Assembly: GCA_017592665.1 (NCBI GenBank)
Contig: JAGFNW010000024.1
Span: 81,355 to 145,354 of the forward strand
Length of the DNA stretch: 64,000 bases
Direction of reading: 5' to 3'
Origin: Streptosporangiaceae bacterium NEAU-GS5
Lineage (GTDB): Bacteria > Actinomycetota > Actinomycetes > Streptosporangiales > Streptosporangiaceae
Part shown: in pieces, positions 41,878-49,266 of the stretch
How positions within the stretch are numbered: position 1 is the first letter of the stretch
Layout of the letters: each line of letters opens with the position of its first letter
Made by a program: the position numbers and the translations under genes
Notes under the pieces: model-generated
Told to the model about the DNA's origin: nothing
Seen by the model: only the letters and a program-made list of their open reading frames with translations
The model's database searches: none

Positions 41878-43242
41878 ATGAAGCGAACCACGCACGCCGT
41901 CGTCGCCGGCGCTGGAATGGGCGGGCTGCTCGCGGCCCGGGTGCTCAGCGAAACCTACGACCAGGTCACGGTGCTCGACCGGGACGGGTTACCCGATGAG
42001 GGCGTGCCGCGTCGGGGTGTGCCGCAGAGCGGCCACGCGCACGGGCTGCTGTCGCGGGGCAGCGAGATCCTCGAGGAGCTGTTTCCCGGGCTGACCGCCG
42101 ACCTCGTCGCCACGGGCGCGATGACCTGCGACGCCCAGAACGACGTCCAGTGGTTCGGTGACGGCCACCCGCTGCTTCGGGCGCCGTCGCAGCTGCAGTG
42201 CCTGCTGGTGAGCCGGCCGCAACTCGAATGGTACGTACGCTCCCGGGTCGCCGCCCTTCCCGGCGTGGAGATCCACGAGCGCTGCGAGGTGATCGAGCCG
42301 ATCGCCGGCGCGGACGGGACGGTCACGGGGGTACGCCTCCAGCGCCACGGCCAGGGGCCCGAGGACATGCCCGCCGACCTCGTGGTGAACGCCACGGGCC
42401 GCAGCAACCGTGGCACTGAGTGGTTGCGCAGGCTGGGCTACGAGCTTCCGGCCGAGGAGCGCGTCGACTCCCGGCTCGTGTACGTCTCGCGCGAGTATCG
42501 GCGCCGCCCCGGCGACACCGACGTCAACGCCATGGTCGTGGGGCACACCACGGCCACGCCGAGGGGCGGGGTCGCGCTCAGCGGCGAAGGCGACCGCTGG
42601 CTGGTCACCCTCTTCGGCATGGGCGACGACATCGCGCCCGTCGACCCCGACGGATACCACGCGTTCGCCGCCCGGCTGCCGGTGCCCGACCTGCACCGCC
42701 TCCTGGAGCGCCTGGAACCGCTCGGCCCGCCGCGTCAGATGCGCATCCCGGTGAGCATCCGCCGCCGCTACGAGCGGCTCGGCCGTCACCCCGAGGGCTA
42801 CCTGGCCTTCGCCGACGCCCTGTGCCAGTTCAACCCCACGTACGGACAGGGCATGACGGTGGCCGCATGCGAGGCCGCCGAACTGCGCCGATGCCTGGCG
42901 GATGGAGGTCCGACCGGCCTGGCCGGCCGCTTCTACGAGCGGGCGGCCCGGATCATCGACGTGCCGTGGGACATGTCGGTCGGCGGGGACCTGCGGTTCC
43001 CGGCGGTCGAGGGGCCGCGGACCCTCCGGGTGAAGCTGCTCAACGCCTACATCGGGCGCCTTCACGCGGCCGCGGCGGCCGACCCGGTGGTGGGCCGCGC
43101 CTTCCTGAGCGTGGCCAACCTGCAGGCGCCGCCGCAGCGTCTGCTGTCGCCGGGCGTGCTGTTCCGCGTGCTCCGCCCGCGCCGCGGCGCCACGGCGGCC
43201 CCGCAGATCGTGGCCGCGGAAAAGATCCCGGTCACCCGCTAA
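41878..43242 (+). CDS. FAD-dependent monooxygenase/halogenase-like oxidoreductase
   Basis: Flavoprotein of 454 aa. The N-terminal Rossmann motif reads VVAGAGMGGLLAARVLSE, followed by VTVLDRDGLP and RRGVPQSGHAHGLL. The central NATGRSNRGTEWL is a GD-like segment. The FAD-ribityl-binding segment includes LAFADALCQFNPTYGQGMTVAACEA. The family includes epoxidases, halogenases and tailoring oxygenases; the tryptophan-halogenase WxWxIP motif is not seen, so hydroxylation or epoxidation is as likely. No membrane segment. ATG 41878 has GAGGGGG upstream. It sits between two AfsR-like regulators and is the only enzyme in that block. Confidence 0.85.
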   Translation: MKRTTHAVVAGAGMGGLLAARVLSETYDQVTVLDRDGLPDEGVPRRGVPQSGHAHGLLSRGSEILEELFPGLTADLVATGAMTCDAQNDVQWFGDGHPLLRAPSQLQCLLVSRPQLEWYVRSRVAALPGVEIHERCEVIEPIAGADGTVTGVRLQRHGQGPEDMPADLVVNATGRSNRGTEWLRRLGYELPAEERVDSRLVYVSREYRRRPGDTDVNAMVVGHTTATPRGGVALSGEGDRWLVTLFGMGDDIAPVDPDGYHAFAARLPVPDLHRLLERLEPLGPPRQMRIPVSIRRRYERLGRHPEGYLAFADALCQFNPTYGQGMTVAACEAAELRRCLADGGPTGLAGRFYERAARIIDVPWDMSVGGDLRFPAVEGPRTLRVKLLNAYIGRLHAAAAADPVVGRAFLSVANLQAPPQRLLSPGVLFRVLRPRRGATAAPQIVAAEKIPVTR

Positions 43243-43278
43243 CACCTACGCAGATTGTGAAGAGAGGACGTTCTCACA

Positions 43279-43326
43279 ATGAAGGGCATATCCGCCGGCA
43301 ACGCCGGCAACGCTGTCTGGTTTTGA
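43279..43326 (+). CDS. Possible 15-aa peptide gene
   Basis: Short ORF encoding MKGISAGNAGNAVWF. An AGAGAGGA ribosome-site-like sequence lies 10 nt upstream of the ATG. It starts 36 nt after the FAD monooxygenase stop and ends before the second AfsR-like gene. A repeated Gly-Asn unit and a C-terminal Trp-Phe are notable. It could be a leader peptide, a tiny modified-peptide precursor or chance; the ATA codon is rare in such a genome. No known family recognised. Confidence 0.3.
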   Translation: MKGISAGNAGNAVWF

Positions 43327-43404
43327 GCCCCGGCACCACTTCTTGGGGCGCGGCCCGTCGGTTACCCTCGCATCAAGATCTCCGTCAGCCATTGCGAGGG
43401 GCCG

Positions 43405-46221
43405 ATGGGCCGGGTGCGGTTCGGGGTGCTTGGTCCTGTCCAGGCCGAGGTGGACGGACACGCGGTGAACCTGGGCGGCGCGCGGCAGCGGGCCGTGCTC
43501 GCCGTCCTGCTGATCGCCCGGGGCAGGATGGTGTCGGCCGAGCGCATCGTGTCGGACGTGTGGGAAGGCGGCCCGGCCCCGTCGCCGACGACGCTCCACG
43601 CGTCCATCTCCCACCTGCGCCGGGCGCTTTCGCCCGGCCGGGCGCCACGCGACCCCGCCGGGCTGCTGGTCCGCGAGGGCCCTGGATACGCGCTGCGCGC
43701 CGATCCGGCCGACGTCGACGCCGAACGCTTCGCCGACCTGGCCGTACGCGGCCGTCGTGAGCTGGACGGCGGCCGGCCCGGGCCCGCGGAGGAGCTGCTG
43801 ACCGAGGCCTTGGGGCTGTGGCGCGGCACCGCCTACGAGGACCTGGGCGAGGCCGCGTTCGCCGTTCCCGAGGCGGCCCGGCTCACGGACCTGCGGGCCG
43901 CGGCGTCCGAGGATCGGCTGGCCGCCCTCATCGACCTGGGCCGCCACGCGGCCGCGACCGGCGAACTGGAAGCGCTGGTGGCCGGGCAGCCGCTGCGCGA
44001 ACGCGGCTGGGAGCTCCTGGTCCTCGCGTTATACCGGTCGGGGCGGCAGGCCGACGCCGTCGCGACACTGCGCGCCGCTCGGCAGCGGCTCGCCGATGAG
44101 CTCGGCGTCGACCCCGGACCGGCGCTGCGCGACCTGGAAGCGGCCGTGCTCGCCCAAGACCCCCGGCTCGACCCCCGGCCCGCCCTCCGTGGCGCCCCCT
44201 CCATTGAGGTCACGCCCGTCGCGGGCAATCTGCCGTTCTCGCTGTCGAGCTTCGTCGGGCGTACGGATGACATCGCGGCCGTCGGCCGGCTACTCGGCGA
44301 ACACCGCCTCGTCACCCTCACGGGGCCGGGCGGGGTCGGCAAGACCCGGCTCGCGCTGGAGACGGCCCGAGCCCGCACCGGCGACGGCGACGGTCCCTGG
44401 CTGGTGGAGCTGGCCGCCCTCACCTCGCCCGACCTGCTGCCCGCCACCGTGGCCGCCCCCATGGGCATCGCGGGAGTCACCTCCGCCGCGGATCTGGCGG
44501 CCGTGCTCGCCGGCCGAAAGCTCCTGCTCGTGCTCGACAACTGCGAGCACCTGCTCACCGCGGCCACCACGCTCGCCGGGGTGCTGCTGAGCCGCTGCCG
44601 CGACCTGCGCATCCTCGCCACCAGCCGGGAGGCCCTGGGGGTGGAGGGCGAGGCGCTCTACGAGGTCCCGCCGCTCGACCCCGGCGGCGACGCGGCCGAG
44701 CTCTTCCGCCGGCGGGCCACCGCCGTCCTGCCCGCGTGGACCGCCGACCCCGGCGACCTCGACCGGATCCCCGCGCTCTGCGCCGAGCTCGACGGCATTC
44801 CGCTCGCCATCGAGCTGGCCGCCGCGCAGTGCCGGATGCTGTCCGTCGGGCAGATCGCCGACGCCCTGGAGAACCGTTTCGACGTGCTGATCGACGGTCC
44901 GGTCGATCTCCCGCCTCGGCAGCGCGCGCTGGAGGCGACCGTCGCCTGGAGCCATCAACTCCTCGAACCTGCCGAGCGCCGGCTCTTCCATCGGCTGAGC
45001 GTGTTCGCCGCCGGATTCGACCTCGACGCCGCGGGCGCGGTCACCGGCCAGACCCCCGTGCTGCCCCCGCTGGCGGCCCTGGTCCGCAAGTCGCTGGTCA
45101 GCGTCGAGCCCGGCAGCGCGCCGCGCCGTTATCGGATGCTGGAGACGCTGCGTCAGTACGCCGTGCGGGAACTCGACCTCGACGAGCTCGGCCGGACCCA
45201 GGAACGCCACCGCGCCTGGGTGCTGGCCCGGGCGGAGAGCGCCGAGCGCAGGCTGCACGGCCCGCAGGCCGCGGAGCTGCTGCACCGGCTGACCCGGGAC
45301 CAGCCGGAGTTCCGGGCCGCCTTCGCGTCCGCGCTGGAGGCGGGGGACGGCGACTACGCGCTGCGGCTGGGCGGGGCGCTGTACTGGTTCTGGTATCGCA
45401 TGGGTCACATCGCCGAAGGCCTGTCCTGGATGGCCCAGGCGTTCAGCGCCGCGCCGGACGCCGGGCCCGACGTCCGGTGCCGGGCCAGGCTGTCCGTCAG
45501 CGGGCTCAGCTATCTGGCCGGTCTGCCCGAGCAGGCGTACGACGCGGTCGTGCTGGCCGAACAGGAGGCCCAGGAGGTCGGCGACCTGATCGCGGAGGCC
45601 GGCTCCAGGGTCTATCAGACACATTTCGGGCTGCTCGCCGGGAAACCCATCGACGCACCGGAACTGATCCGCAGCGCCGTCGCGCTCGCCCGGCGTTCCG
45701 GTGAGGATTGGCTGGTCGCCGAGGCGCTGATGGTGCAGGGCATGCTCGCACGCGTCTTCGGCGATCTCCCGGGGGCGACCGCCATCCTGGCCGAGGCGAT
45801 CGAGACCGCGGAGTCCTGCGGCCACGACTGGGCCGCCGGCTCCGCCGCGTGGGGCGCCATGAAGACCGCGTGTGACCGCGGCGACGGCGACGGCGCGCTC
45901 GGCATCGCCGCCGGCATCCTCGACGCGCTGGACCGCCACGACGACGTGACCTCCCGGCTCGTGCTGTTCCACACGGCCGCCCACGCCCTCGTCCTGGCCG
46001 GCCGGCCCGAACCGGCGGCCGTCCTGATGGGCGGCGTGGAGGCCGTCGGCAGACGGGTGGGCTTCTCGCCGGAGGCGATGGACCCGTTCGACGGTCCCCG
46101 CGAGGCCGCGGCCGTACGGGACGCTCTCGCGCCGGACGCCTACGAACGCATGGCGGCCCGAGGACGTGAGCTGTCCCTGCAGGAGCTGACCCTGTTCCTG
46201 GCCGATCTCCTCCGGAGATAG
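43405..46221 (+). CDS. AfsR/SARP-family regulator with NB-ARC and TPR domains (copy 2)
   Basis: Paralogue of the 38936-41752 product, also 938 aa, with the same domain order. The winged helix begins VRFGVLGPVQAEVDGHAV. BTAD follows (RERGWELLVLALYRSGRQADAV is near-identical to copy 1), then P-loop TGPGGVGKTRLALETA (306-321), LDNCEHLL, RRYRMLETLRQYAV and C-terminal TPR-like helices (GDYALRLGGALYWFWYRMGHIAEGL). The strong similarity over the whole length indicates duplication. The two copies may recognise related operators or cross-regulate. ATG 43405 follows GAGGGG; an in-frame GTG 3 codons later is an alternative. Confidence 0.92.
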   Translation: MGRVRFGVLGPVQAEVDGHAVNLGGARQRAVLAVLLIARGRMVSAERIVSDVWEGGPAPSPTTLHASISHLRRALSPGRAPRDPAGLLVREGPGYALRADPADVDAERFADLAVRGRRELDGGRPGPAEELLTEALGLWRGTAYEDLGEAAFAVPEAARLTDLRAAASEDRLAALIDLGRHAAATGELEALVAGQPLRERGWELLVLALYRSGRQADAVATLRAARQRLADELGVDPGPALRDLEAAVLAQDPRLDPRPALRGAPSIEVTPVAGNLPFSLSSFVGRTDDIAAVGRLLGEHRLVTLTGPGGVGKTRLALETARARTGDGDGPWLVELAALTSPDLLPATVAAPMGIAGVTSAADLAAVLAGRKLLLVLDNCEHLLTAATTLAGVLLSRCRDLRILATSREALGVEGEALYEVPPLDPGGDAAELFRRRATAVLPAWTADPGDLDRIPALCAELDGIPLAIELAAAQCRMLSVGQIADALENRFDVLIDGPVDLPPRQRALEATVAWSHQLLEPAERRLFHRLSVFAAGFDLDAAGAVTGQTPVLPPLAALVRKSLVSVEPGSAPRRYRMLETLRQYAVRELDLDELGRTQERHRAWVLARAESAERRLHGPQAAELLHRLTRDQPEFRAAFASALEAGDGDYALRLGGALYWFWYRMGHIAEGLSWMAQAFSAAPDAGPDVRCRARLSVSGLSYLAGLPEQAYDAVVLAEQEAQEVGDLIAEAGSRVYQTHFGLLAGKPIDAPELIRSAVALARRSGEDWLVAEALMVQGMLARVFGDLPGATAILAEAIETAESCGHDWAAGSAAWGAMKTACDRGDGDGALGIAAGILDALDRHDDVTSRLVLFHTAAHALVLAGRPEPAAVLMGGVEAVGRRVGFSPEAMDPFDGPREAAAVRDALAPDAYERMAARGRELSLQELTLFLADLLRR

Positions 46222-46259
46222 GGCAGCCGGCGTCAGTCGAGTCGGTCGAGTCGGTCGCG

Positions 46260-46505
46260 TCAGTCGAAGCGCGGTGCGGCGCCCCCGTCCAAAGACGCGG
46301 CGACGTCGGGGGCAGCGGGCGCGCCTGCCGGCGGTGCGAGGGGATGATCCATGGACACGGCGGGAGGCCCGGCGTCTTCGGCTTCGGGGGAGGCGGGCGG
46401 GGCCTCGCCGGTGATCCGGGGCTCGCCGCCGTCCGTCGCCGTCACCGAGGTGGCCGTGGTCACGTGCGGCCCTCCCTGGTCGTCGATGTCGATCTCGATG
46501 CGCAT
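46260..46505 (-). CDS. Small acidic/proline-rich protein in the M64 operon
   Basis: Protein of 81 aa. It starts MRIEIDIDDQGGPHVTTAT and continues as a disordered Pro/Ala/Glu-rich tail (GEAPPASPEAEDAGPPAV). No signal peptide or known domain. ATG 46505 has GGAG 5 nt upstream. It is the last gene of the operon, 10 bp after the 85-aa paralogous-domain gene. The short gap between its stop and the convergent AfsR-like gene holds small TCGAGTCGG tandem repeats. Function unknown. Confidence 0.65.
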   Translation of the reverse strand: MRIEIDIDDQGGPHVTTATSVTATDGGEPRITGEAPPASPEAEDAGPPAVSMDHPLAPPAGAPAAPDVAASLDGGAAPRFD

Positions 46506-46515
46506 GTGGGCTCCG

Positions 46516-46773
46516 TCAGATGTTCAGTACCGCGTAGCGCGCCTCGATGTTCACCGCGCCGGGCGTGACGTTCGTGATGGTGATCCAATAAGTGATGAAG
46601 TCAGTGGACGCGCGTTCCACGGCGACGTCCCACTGTATTTGCGGTGCGCCGGGCGCGGCCGACGTGGACACCACGGTCCACACGACATCCCATGCCGCCG
46701 GCCAGTTGAAGGTGAACCACCGGCGGCTGCTGTTCGGGGCCAGCGCCCCGGTGAACTGTGTGCCGACCCGCAT
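46516..46773 (-). CDS. Stand-alone copy of the M64 protein's C-terminal domain
   Basis: Protein of 85 aa closely resembling the last ~88 residues of the adjacent M64 peptidase. Shared stretches include VGxQFTGxxA, WFTFNWPA.W, PGAPQI.W, VERA..D.ITYWITITN.TP and IEARYA.L. It is predicted to be all-beta, possibly an immunoglobulin-like or binding module. It lacks a signal peptide. AAGGAG lies 7 nt before ATG 46773, and it lies 19 bp after the peptidase gene. It may be an inhibitor, multimerisation partner or decoy for the peptidase; this is inference from the shared domain. Confidence 0.75.
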   Translation of the reverse strand: MRVGTQFTGALAPNSSRRWFTFNWPAAWDVVWTVVSTSAAPGAPQIQWDVAVERASTDFITYWITITNVTPGAVNIEARYAVLNI

Positions 46774-46792
46774 TTCGATGCTCCTTCCGATC

Positions 46793-47950
46793 TCAGCAGA
46801 CGCCGAAGCCGCTGAGGATTGCGTATCTGGCCTCGATCGCGACGTCGGAGGGCGTGAGGTTGGTGATGGTGATCCAATAGGTGATGACGTCGGCGCCCGC
46901 CCTCTCGACGCGCGTGCGCCAGGCGATCTGCGGGGCGCCGGGCCGCGGCGTGGTGGGGACGACGAGCCAGACCACCTGCCATACGGCGGGCCAGTTGAAG
47001 GTGAACCAGGTGCGGCCGGCCCCGGCCGCGACGACTCCGGTGAACTGAACCCCGACCCACGGGCCGATCTGGCGATCCATGAACGGGTCCATCGTCTTTC
47101 TGATGGTCTGCATGCACACGGCGCAGAACTCGAAGCCGATGTCGCGCATCCGGCATTCGTATTCCGGCCGGTAGGCGCCGCAGTGGTAGTAATGGGCGCC
47201 TTCGAACGCGCCGACCGTGCCGGTCGGCACCGGGCTCGCACCGCGATTGCACTGGGCGCAGTCAGGGTTGGCCATGGTCGGCAGCGCGGTGGCCGCCGCG
47301 ATCAGACCGCCCCACTTGATGGTCGCGCGGTCGGTGTTGAGCGTGACGTTCGGCTGGCCGGGTTCCCCCGCCGGGTGGTGGTCCTGCGTGCCGGGCGCGT
47401 CGGCGCCGCAGCCGGCCCAGTATTCGTACTCGTCGGCCAGACCGTAGGCGGCATGGCCCATTTCGTGGAGCGCGACCTGCTGCCAGTTGCCGTTGACGGC
47501 GAACGTCGCGATCGCCCCGCCCGAGCCGCCGTACACCGGAGAATTCACCAGGACCAGAATCTGATGCCATTGCGGCACCTGGGCGGTCACCACGTTCCGC
47601 ACCGCGGTGGAGTCGCACACCAGCAGCCGCCGGATGCCCGAATTGCAGAAGCTCGCGTCGAAGAACGTGGCGACGGCGCCGCCGCCGCCCCCGCAGGCGG
47701 TGGGGTCGTCGGCGCCACTGTCGGTCGAGGTGACGTCGACCCGATACACGTTGAAGGCGCAGCGCATCTGCGTGAAGGGAGCCGTCGCGAACAACGCGTC
47801 GACAAAGCTCTGCGCGTCGGTCGCGAACTGCGCCATCTGCCCGGCCTGATAACCCTCCGACACGAGCACGAGATTGAATCGGCGCGCCGGAGACCCGTTG
47901 GAGACTATTTGGGTGGCTCCCATCACCTGGCCGTCGGTGGCGGTCATCAT
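46793..47950 (-). CDS. M64-family zinc metallopeptidase without a signal peptide
   Basis: Protein of 385 aa related to the M64 (IgA peptidase-like) family. The zinc site is HEMGHAAYGLADEYEY (His162, Glu163, His166, Asp173 region), preceded by FNLVLVSEGYQAGQM and WHQILVLVNSPVYGGSGG, both typical of M64. Four Cys in the ANPDCAQCNRG and CAVCMQT region may form disulfides or a metal site. The C-terminal ~88 residues form a separate beta domain repeated in the next gene. Relatives are normally secreted, but no signal peptide is visible (start MMTATDGQVMGATQIV). ATG 47950 overlaps the upstream gene's stop. Confidence 0.85.
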   Translation of the reverse strand: MMTATDGQVMGATQIVSNGSPARRFNLVLVSEGYQAGQMAQFATDAQSFVDALFATAPFTQMRCAFNVYRVDVTSTDSGADDPTACGGGGGAVATFFDASFCNSGIRRLLVCDSTAVRNVVTAQVPQWHQILVLVNSPVYGGSGGAIATFAVNGNWQQVALHEMGHAAYGLADEYEYWAGCGADAPGTQDHHPAGEPGQPNVTLNTDRATIKWGGLIAAATALPTMANPDCAQCNRGASPVPTGTVGAFEGAHYYHCGAYRPEYECRMRDIGFEFCAVCMQTIRKTMDPFMDRQIGPWVGVQFTGVVAAGAGRTWFTFNWPAVWQVVWLVVPTTPRPGAPQIAWRTRVERAGADVITYWITITNLTPSDVAIEARYAILSGFGVC

Positions 47951-48399
47951 TCACCGTCCTCAGCCGGCAGCGGGAAGCGGGCGATCTCCCGCGCCGGGCG
48001 GATGCGTCCGGCGCTGACGCGAGCCGCGGCGTCCACCGCGCTCTCCGCGGGCGGCGCCGGTTCGGGAAGGCTGGCGAAAACGCCGACCACCTGTGCTCCG
48101 GGGATATCGGGGACGATGACGTCGAAACTCCCCCTCGGCTCCGCCACGGGCGCCTGAGTGAACTGGTCGTCAGCGCTTTCCGGGAACACCTCGACGCTGT
48201 GCGGCATCGGCTCGTGCAGTACGCGCCGATGCAGAACCCGGTCGGCGCCATCGCGAACCTCGACCCAGAAGCCGGCTTCACCGTCATAACCGGAAACCGC
48301 GTGGGAGGGCAGCGGCAGCATTTCGACACGTTGCGCTGATTCCAGGCTGACCTGATCGCCTTCGTAGGAGAACACCAGCCTGATGGTGCTGGAAGCCAT
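47947..48399 (-). CDS. Hypothetical protein heading the M64 operon
   Basis: Protein of 150 aa, mostly beta-strand-like in its first 110 residues (TIRLVFSYEGDQVSLESAQRV, GFWVEVRDGADRVLHRRVLH, GSFDVIVPDIPGAQVVGVFAS) with a charged helical tail (VDAAARVSAGRIRPAREIARF). No signal peptide or known domain. Its stop overlaps the peptidase start (ATGA), so co-translation is likely. It may be a partner or substrate-recruiting subunit of the M64 peptidase. Function unknown. Confidence 0.75.
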   Translation of the reverse strand: MASSTIRLVFSYEGDQVSLESAQRVEMLPLPSHAVSGYDGEAGFWVEVRDGADRVLHRRVLHEPMPHSVEVFPESADDQFTQAPVAEPRGSFDVIVPDIPGAQVVGVFASLPEPAPPAESAVDAAARVSAGRIRPAREIARFPLPAEDGE

Positions 48400-48545
48400 G
48401 CCGTCGAATCTAAGGAGTCCGCCCGCCCCGTCACCCCAGGGAAGGCACTAGGGAAACCCCCAGGCCTGGCCCTGGTGTTCTGACAGCTGTTGTTACTGGC
48501 GCGTCAGGCCTATCCATGATTCCCCCGCCCGTGGGAGATTGCGTG

Positions 48546-48559
48546 CGACTTTAAAGTCG
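48546..48559. promoter_or_regulatory. Palindrome upstream of the sulfotransferase-like gene
   Basis: Perfect 14-bp palindrome CGACTTTAAAGTCG, 26 bp before the ATG at 48586, in the 186-bp gap shared with the divergent M64 operon. It may be a repressor operator; no regulator is identified. Confidence 0.4.
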
Positions 48560-48585
48560 AGTTTCCGATCGAATAGGTAGGAATT

Positions 48586-49263
48586 ATGCGGGTAATCGGC
48601 GCGGGGTTCGGACGTACCGGCACGCTCTCCCTCAGGACGGCGCTGGAGCGGCTCGGCTTCGGGCCCTGCTACCACATGCAGGAAGTCATGAACAAGCCTG
48701 GCCAGCTGCGGCCCTGGCTGCGCGCGGCCAAGGGGCGGCCCGACTGGGACAGCATCCTGTCGGGCTACGAGTCGTGCGTGGACTGGCCGACCGCCGCCTA
48801 CTGGAAGGAACTCGCGGATCACTATCCCGAGGCCAAGGTGATCCTCACCTCGCGCGACCCCGAGAAGTGGGTGGCCAGCATGCAGGCCACCATCCTCGCG
48901 CGGCGGGCCAGCCGGGAGAGCCTGCGCGGCCGGATGTCCGTACGCCTGTCGGCGCTGCTCGGCACGGACCTCGCCGTGTTCAACGAGATGACCGACCTTG
49001 TCACCAACCAGCGCGTCTTCGACGGCAGGATGGCCGACCCCGAGCACATGATGAAGGTGTTCGACGCCCACCTCGCCGAGGTCCGCGCCGCCATCCCGGC
49101 CGACCGGCTGCTCGACTTCCAGGTCGCGCAAGGATGGGAGCCGCTCTGCGCCTTCCTCGAGGTGCCGGTGCCGGACGAGCCGTTCCCCAATGTCAACGAC
49201 GGCGCCGACTTCGCCAACCGGGCCCGCAACACGGCACGGCGCATGCTCTGGCACCGCACCTGA
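48586..49263 (+). CDS. Sulfotransferase-family protein
   Basis: Cytosolic protein of 225 aa of the PAPS-dependent sulfotransferase-like superfamily. The 5'-phosphosulfate loop is represented by GAGFGRTGTLSLRTALE at the N-terminus, and the 3'-phosphate-binding segment by VILTSRDPEKWVASM. The C-terminal half is helical (LLDFQVAQGWEPLCAFLEVPVP). Related bacterial proteins are widespread and mostly uncharacterised; the acceptor is unknown. ATG 48586 has TAGGA upstream. It ends 3 bp before the convergent NACHT gene. Confidence 0.82.
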   Translation: MRVIGAGFGRTGTLSLRTALERLGFGPCYHMQEVMNKPGQLRPWLRAAKGRPDWDSILSGYESCVDWPTAAYWKELADHYPEAKVILTSRDPEKWVASMQATILARRASRESLRGRMSVRLSALLGTDLAVFNEMTDLVTNQRVFDGRMADPEHMMKVFDAHLAEVRAAIPADRLLDFQVAQGWEPLCAFLEVPVPDEPFPNVNDGADFANRARNTARRMLWHRT

Positions 49264-49266
49264 CGG

